From: an uncultured Prosthecobacter sp.
GTDB lineage: Bacteria > Verrucomicrobiota > Verrucomicrobiia > Verrucomicrobiales > Verrucomicrobiaceae
Reading direction: 5' to 3'
Assembly (NCBI GenBank): GCA_947523045.1
Contig: CANNUR010000126.1
Span: 1 to 8,160, forward strand
DNA length: 8,160 nt
Of the stretch, positions 5,905 through 8,160 are shown one piece after another. The notes under the pieces are model-generated. The model was not told where the DNA came from, did not search any database, and saw only the letters and a program-made list of their open reading frames with translations. Every line of letters begins with the position of its first letter. Position 1 is the stretch's first letter. A program made the translations under genes and the position numbers.

Positions 5905-6248
5905 CCTTCGTCCTCCTCCAGCACCTGAAGCGACCCGACCAAGTCCCGTCCGACCGCGATCAATTGTCGGTAGACATCCCGTCGGTCGATCTTGCGCCGC
6001 CGTAGCAGGGCCTCAAGCTGGGCTCCCTCCGGAAGCAGGCCGTCCAGGAACGGCGGAAACGTGGCGAACGCGTAGGGCTCCGCCCGGACCGGCAGGCCCA
6101 GCGACACCGGCGGCCCCGCGTAACCGGGTTCATAGACGAAACGCCAGGCACCGCCGCCGAGCGACTCGAGGTGTCCCGCGAGGAGGCCCCGCTGCAGGAT
6201 CACGGCCCTCAGCCCGGGCGTGACCGTCTCTGGTGGAGCAGGGATCAT
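5901..6248 (-). CDS. hipS: HipS-like protein: stand-alone HipA N-terminal subdomain
   Basis: A 115-residue protein consisting of the HipA N-terminal subdomain only. Recognisable stretches are LRAVILQRGLLAGHLESL (13-30), WRFVYEPGYAG (35-45), PPVSLGLPVR (46-55), the family signature FPPFLDGLLPEGAQLEALLR (64-83) and LIAVGRDLVGSLQVL (96-110). In E. coli HipBST the equivalent HipS is the antitoxin that restrains HipT, the reverse of HipA where this subdomain is part of the toxin. The same role is inferred here. Its ATG overlaps the hipB stop codon (ATGA, 6248-6245) and its stop overlaps the hipT start in the same way, so the three genes are translationally coupled. HipS plus HipT (430 residues) is close to one full HipA. 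Confidence 0.88.
   Translation of the reverse strand: MIPAPPETVTPGLRAVILQRGLLAGHLESLGGGAWRFVYEPGYAGPPVSLGLPVRAEPYAFATFPPFLDGLLPEGAQLEALLRRRKIDRRDVYRQLIAVGRDLVGSLQVLEEDEG
5912..5919 (-). promoter_or_regulatory. Strong ribosome binding site of hipT inside hipS
   Basis: On the minus strand GGAGGAGG lies 7 bases before the hipT ATG (5904), inside the acidic EEDE coding end of hipS. A strong dedicated site supports independent initiation of hipT and argues against reading the hipS/hipT junction as a frameshifted hipA. Confidence 0.75.
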
Positions 6249-6484
6249 GGTTGTAACTCGTGTTGGCCGATGCTTTCCTGCCATTGCGCAATCAGAGGGC
6301 CGCTGGGCTGGAGCGACACATTCAGGACGTTCAGCACGGCCCGCAGCTTGTCCCAGGAGACCTGCTGCCCCCCCGCTTCCAGGCTTTGCACGACCTTGCG
6401 ACTGACATTGGCCAGTGCCGCAAGCTCGAGCTGCGACAAGCCCGCAGCCCTGCGATGAAACCGAACCAGCGAGGACAGATTCAT
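6245..6484 (-). CDS. hipB: HipB-like Cro/CI-type HTH antitoxin and operon repressor
   Basis: A 79-residue protein beginning MNLSSLVRFHRRAAGLSQLE, with a helix-turn-helix LSQLELAALANVSRKVVQSLEAG (about residues 16-38) of the Cro/CI family. The helix after it contains a conserved-looking LRAVLNVLNVSLQPSG (47-62). HipB proteins bind operators ahead of their operon and also contact the kinase. The ATG at 6484 is chosen because AGAAGGA sits 8 bases upstream on the coding strand; the frame is open 25 codons further, but those codons do not look like HTH-family sequence. The gene is first in a hipB-hipS-hipT operon and its stop overlaps the hipS ATG. The chain is short compared with E. coli HipB (88 residues). 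Confidence 0.88.
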   Translation of the reverse strand: MNLSSLVRFHRRAAGLSQLELAALANVSRKVVQSLEAGGQQVSWDKLRAVLNVLNVSLQPSGPLIAQWQESIGQHELQP

Positions 6485-6550
6485 GATTTTGATCCTTCTG
6501 GGATGCAGAGTGGCTGATCCGTATTGAAAAATCAAGATCATTCGATGCAG
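6485..6550 (-). promoter_or_regulatory. hipB leader: ribosome binding site and candidate operator half-sites
   Basis: The Shine-Dalgarno AGAAGGA is at 6493-6499 (minus). On the plus strand ATCC (6492-6495), GGAT (6501-6504) and ATCC (6517-6520) form alternating inverted half-sites with 5- and 12-base spacers; E. coli HipB binds TATCC and GGATA half-sites 8 bases apart. GATGCAG also occurs twice (6502-6508, 6544-6550), 42 bases apart, and a related GATGCAT is at 6574-6580. Autorepression by HipB at this spot is plausible. No clear -35/-10 pair could be chosen. Confidence 0.35.
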
Positions 6551-6800
6551 CATTCGCATTTAGCCTCTCAGAAGATGCATTTTCTAGTGAATGGCCTTCG
6601 CCCCACCGTTTACCCCACCCGTTTGTCACTTTCGCCCCCTTGGAGATGCTGTTTCTACCATCGAACCTCGCAGACACTCAGCCTGCTGACCCCAGCAGAA
6701 AGCCCCCAAGCAGGATCCGTCCTTGCCATCAGTTCCTGTGCGCACCCTTCACCTCAAGCGCCGATTCGGACTACTTTGAGGAATGAGTTTTGGCGTGACC
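6551..6800. other. Non-coding stretch upstream of hipB with a short tandem repeat
   Basis: No ORF here resembles a protein family on either strand, and open frames are short. CCCCACCGTTTA (6601-6612) is followed directly by CCCCACCCGTTTG (6613-6625), a near-perfect tandem duplication. Base composition is more A/T-rich than in the genes to the left. The hipB promoter probably lies at its left edge. I see nothing else in it. Confidence 0.4.
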
Positions 6801-6878
6801 TTCGCCACAAAGGAACGCAAAGAACGCCAAAGACAGGCTTCCGGAATCCTTGGGTTCCTTGCGCTCTTTTGCGGCCAA
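6801..6878. repeat. Long imperfect hairpin built from CAAAGAACG-type tandem units
   Basis: The left arm at 6801-6834 (core CACAAAGGAACGCAAAGAAC) is largely complementary to the right arm at 6847-6878 (core GTTCCTTGCGCTCTTTTGCG). Most differences are A/G changes that keep G-U pairs in RNA. The left arm itself repeats CAAAG(G)AACG almost in tandem. I recall similar motifs in intergenic DNA of unrelated bacteria, but could not check this. It looks like a non-coding dispersed repeat or small mobile hairpin. Confidence 0.5.
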
Positions 6879-6943
6879 AAAGACTGGGGCTTGGAAGGTG
6901 ATGCCAGAAAACCCACGCTCCACCACCTCCCAGTCAAAATCCT

Positions 6944-7052
6944 GCTAACACCCGCGCTAGAGATCCCGCGTGGTGCTTGGCTTGATCCTTCCTGTCAAAG
7001 ATCGACTCCGTTGACAGGCGAATCCGTGATCGGCCAATGATGCGCTGTTAGC
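6944..7052. repeat. 109-base imperfect palindrome resembling an integron attC site
   Basis: The ends are exact inverted copies: GCTAACA (6944-6950) and TGTTAGC (7046-7052). Further inward the pairs are GCGC (6954-6957) with GCGC (7042-7045); TTGGC plus GATC (6977-6981, 6984-6987) with GATC plus GCCAA (7028-7031, 7033-7037), with one bulged base; and CCTGTCAA (6991-6998) with TTGACAGG (7011-7018) around a 12-base loop. AAC/GTT-type outer boxes, bulges and about 110 bases total fit attC sites. On the minus strand it spans the stop codon of the preceding small gene, as in gene cassettes. The inner loops are rather asymmetric and no integrase is in view. Confidence 0.4.
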
Positions 7053-7387
7053 TGAGACTTCAGCGCTCTGCCCTGCCGTTTCCACAAAAAAAATTTGTCG
7101 ATTCTCGGCTGCTTGGAAGCTTTGTAGCAAAAGCTCAGCGAACTCGCTGGAAATGGCCAGACGGCTTCCTTGAAGGACACCTGAGTCAAATCAGCGATTT
7201 CAATGGAGTGCCTTTCCTTGAGTAGCCGTACCTCCATTCGGTTGGTGAAGATGGCGATTTTGGCAAAAGGCCATGAGAAGCGCCAAGTGATGCCATCTTG
7301 ATCAGTCCATCCACAACCTGATGCCAGACGACAAAGCAGGTCGCCTTCCTGGGTGACTTCGGTCTTCATTTTCGCACTCGCATTCAA
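6995..7387 (-). CDS. Small protein with a possible PH-like domain, unrecognised
   Basis: A protein of 130 residues if it starts at 7387 (GGGGG six bases upstream), or 124 if it starts at the internal ATG at 7369. No signal peptide or membrane segment. The pattern GITWRFSWPFAKIAIFTNRM (residues 32-51), then IEIADLTQVSFK (62-73), a Phe/Trp-rich middle (AVWPFPASSLSFCY, 75-88) and a basic FFLWKRQGRALKSQL (99-113) suggests a beta-rich fold ending in a helix, as in bacterial PH-like domains; this is shape-based inference, not family recognition. The last codons run into the palindrome at 6944-7052, so the C-terminus (TDSPVNGVDL) is encoded by that element. Composition is more A/T-rich than in the left half of the window, consistent with acquired DNA. 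Function unknown. Confidence 0.55.
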   Translation of the reverse strand: MNASAKMKTEVTQEGDLLCRLASGCGWTDQDGITWRFSWPFAKIAIFTNRMEVRLLKERHSIEIADLTQVSFKEAVWPFPASSLSFCYKASKQPRIDKFFLWKRQGRALKSQLTAHHWPITDSPVNGVDL

Positions 7388-7469
7388 TACCCCCGCGCAC
7401 CATTTTATATTCAGGCTCGGGCAGGCTTAGAAGCTGATTTTTGCAGGGCATGCATGTGGTATATGGCAT

Positions 7470-7949
7470 TTACCCGATGGAGATGAGCAGCGCTTCGTCT
7501 GGCTTCAACTCTGACAACCGATCGCAAAGGAAAAGCCTCGCTGCGTCGACCGAGTCCCAATCTACTTTCCCTTCGTTTTCCACCCCGAATTTTCCCATAA
7601 AAGAGGTCCGTTCACTCTCAGCGAGAGGTTTGCTGCACAATGCAAGCAACCGCTGATCCGCAAACTTCAGCAACCAGTGACTTCCTCCGAGATTCTTCCT
7701 CACAGTGCCGATAACGGGATCAGCTTCTTTCGAGAAGCTCTTGTCTAAGGATTCAAGCCAAGCGAACGCCAAGGCCACATAAGATCCATCGGCTTCTTCA
7801 AAAACTCGTTCCCTAAGCACATAGGGCTTCAGAAGTTCCTCAAACCTGCACTCAGGTTTGCGAAAAAGACGTGGCTTGGGCTTCGACCAAAATCCGAGTC
7901 GTGGCACGTCAGATGCCTTCAAAACGGTGAATGATGCAATCTGGCTCAT
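7470..7949 (-). CDS. Uncharacterised 159-residue cytoplasmic protein
   Basis: The protein starts MSQIASFTVLKASDVPRLGF and ends in KPDEALLISIG. The ATG at 7949 is preferred; the frame is open to 8042, but the extra 31 residues look unlike a natural N-terminus. The Shine-Dalgarno is weak for both. No signal peptide or membrane helix. Features: a basic patch KPKPRLFRKPE (residues 23-33 or so), an aromatic YVALAFAWLESLDKSF stretch (about 57-72), and a second half with LGGSHWLLKFADQRLLALC and EALLISIG. The overall feel is of small globular immunity-like or hypothetical proteins, but I do not recognise a family. It lies 82 bases upstream of the PH-like gene on the same strand and may share a transcript with it. 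A/T-richer than the left half. Confidence 0.55.
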   Translation of the reverse strand: MSQIASFTVLKASDVPRLGFWSKPKPRLFRKPECRFEELLKPYVLRERVFEEADGSYVALAFAWLESLDKSFSKEADPVIGTVRKNLGGSHWLLKFADQRLLALCSKPLAESERTSFMGKFGVENEGKVDWDSVDAARLFLCDRLSELKPDEALLISIG

Positions 7950-8054
7950 TTGCTTACTTTCTGCTTGTCCATCCACCAAAACCGGAGAAAGCGCCTCCGG
8001 CAGAAGAATCACTCTGGAGTGACAAGCGCAGTGTCCTGGCATCTTCTTCTCAAG

Positions 8055-8160
8055 TCAAGCGGCAACGCCATGGGGCTTGGGACACCGGATACGAAACACC
8101 TGCTGGCCGCAACGCTCAACCTCATAATGCCCAGCACAAGCACGCGGGCACCGGCGAGAG
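8055..8160 (-). CDS. Possible C-terminal end of a Cys/Arg-rich protein (partial)
   Basis: A frame open from the window end to a TGA at 8057-8055 encodes 34 residues including RRCPRACAGHYEVERC and FRIRCPKP, with four cysteines. The next gene on the strand would start about 105 bases later. Another frame is also open for a similar length, so this is only a candidate. Confidence 0.25.
   Translation of the reverse strand, partial: SRRCPRACAGHYEVERCGQQVFRIRCPKPHGVAA

Noticed and set aside
5885..6223. Plus-strand Arg/Pro/Ala-rich ORF over hipS
   Set aside because: Shadow of hipS; the hip operon frames carry clear family motifs.
6601..6625. G-quadruplex on the minus strand
   Set aside because: Of the four G runs one is only two bases long, so a stable quadruplex is unlikely; better described as a short tandem repeat.
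6524..6901. Plus-strand 125-codon ORF upstream of hipB
   Set aside because: It spans the promoter region and the hairpin repeat; no protein-like pattern or start signal.
6783..7040. Plus-strand ORF that could be the cassette gene of the attC-like site
   Set aside because: Its sequence is mostly the hairpin repeat and palindrome; the minus-strand gene fits better.
7388..7469. Second attC-like site between the two small genes
   Set aside because: No AAC/GTT end boxes or extended inverted repeat found there.

Overview
The window looks like a piece of a high-GC bacterial chromosome, probably Verrucomicrobiota and perhaps an Opitutaceae-like lineage. The main hints are a Tat-exported Gfo/Idh/MocA-type oxidoreductase with an SRRTFLRG leader, strong G/C in third codon positions, and a gene start with no Shine-Dalgarno. 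The assignment is inference. From about 6485 to the end the DNA is visibly richer in A/T and looks accessory.

Layout. Positions 1-1265 (+) hold the C-terminal part of a membrane sensor histidine kinase. It converges on a small exported protein (1288-1899, -) with weak YtpQ/DUF1444-like features. One hairpin contains both of their stop codons. After a short divergent spacer come ruvA (2014-2628, +), a hairpin, a possible promoter, and the Gfo/Idh/MocA oxidoreductase (2772-4259, +), which is closed by a textbook intrinsic terminator. Next is an orphan RelE/ParE-like gene (4457-4828, +), flanked by GC-rich palindromes that are each followed by TTCCA-type tails (REP-like). On the minus strand a three-gene operon reads hipB (6245-6484), hipS (5901-6248), hipT (4957-5904), with 4-base ATGA overlaps at both junctions. 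This is the layout of the tripartite HipBST toxin-antitoxin system, in which the HipA N-terminal subdomain is a separate protein.

Upstream of hipB lies about 500 bases without a convincing gene. It holds candidate hipB operator half-sites, a short tandem repeat, a dispersed-type hairpin repeat (6801-6878), and a 109-base imperfect palindrome (6944-7052) whose ends are GCTAACA/TGTTAGC. The palindrome spans the 3' end of a small PH-like gene (6995-7387, -), as an integron attC site would. A further unrecognised gene (7470-7949, -) and the tail of another possible gene (8055 to the window end, -) follow.

How the parts relate. The left half (signal transduction, Holliday-junction processing, sugar-type oxidoreductase) is ordinary chromosome with mostly independent transcription units. 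The right half groups a RelE-like gene, a HipBST-like operon, palindromic repeats and small AT-richer genes, a mixture typical of genome accessory regions. The most notable items are the complete hipBST operon, the attC-like structure and the REP-like palindromes around relE. I see no CRISPR array, tRNA, rRNA or recognisable transposase or integrase.
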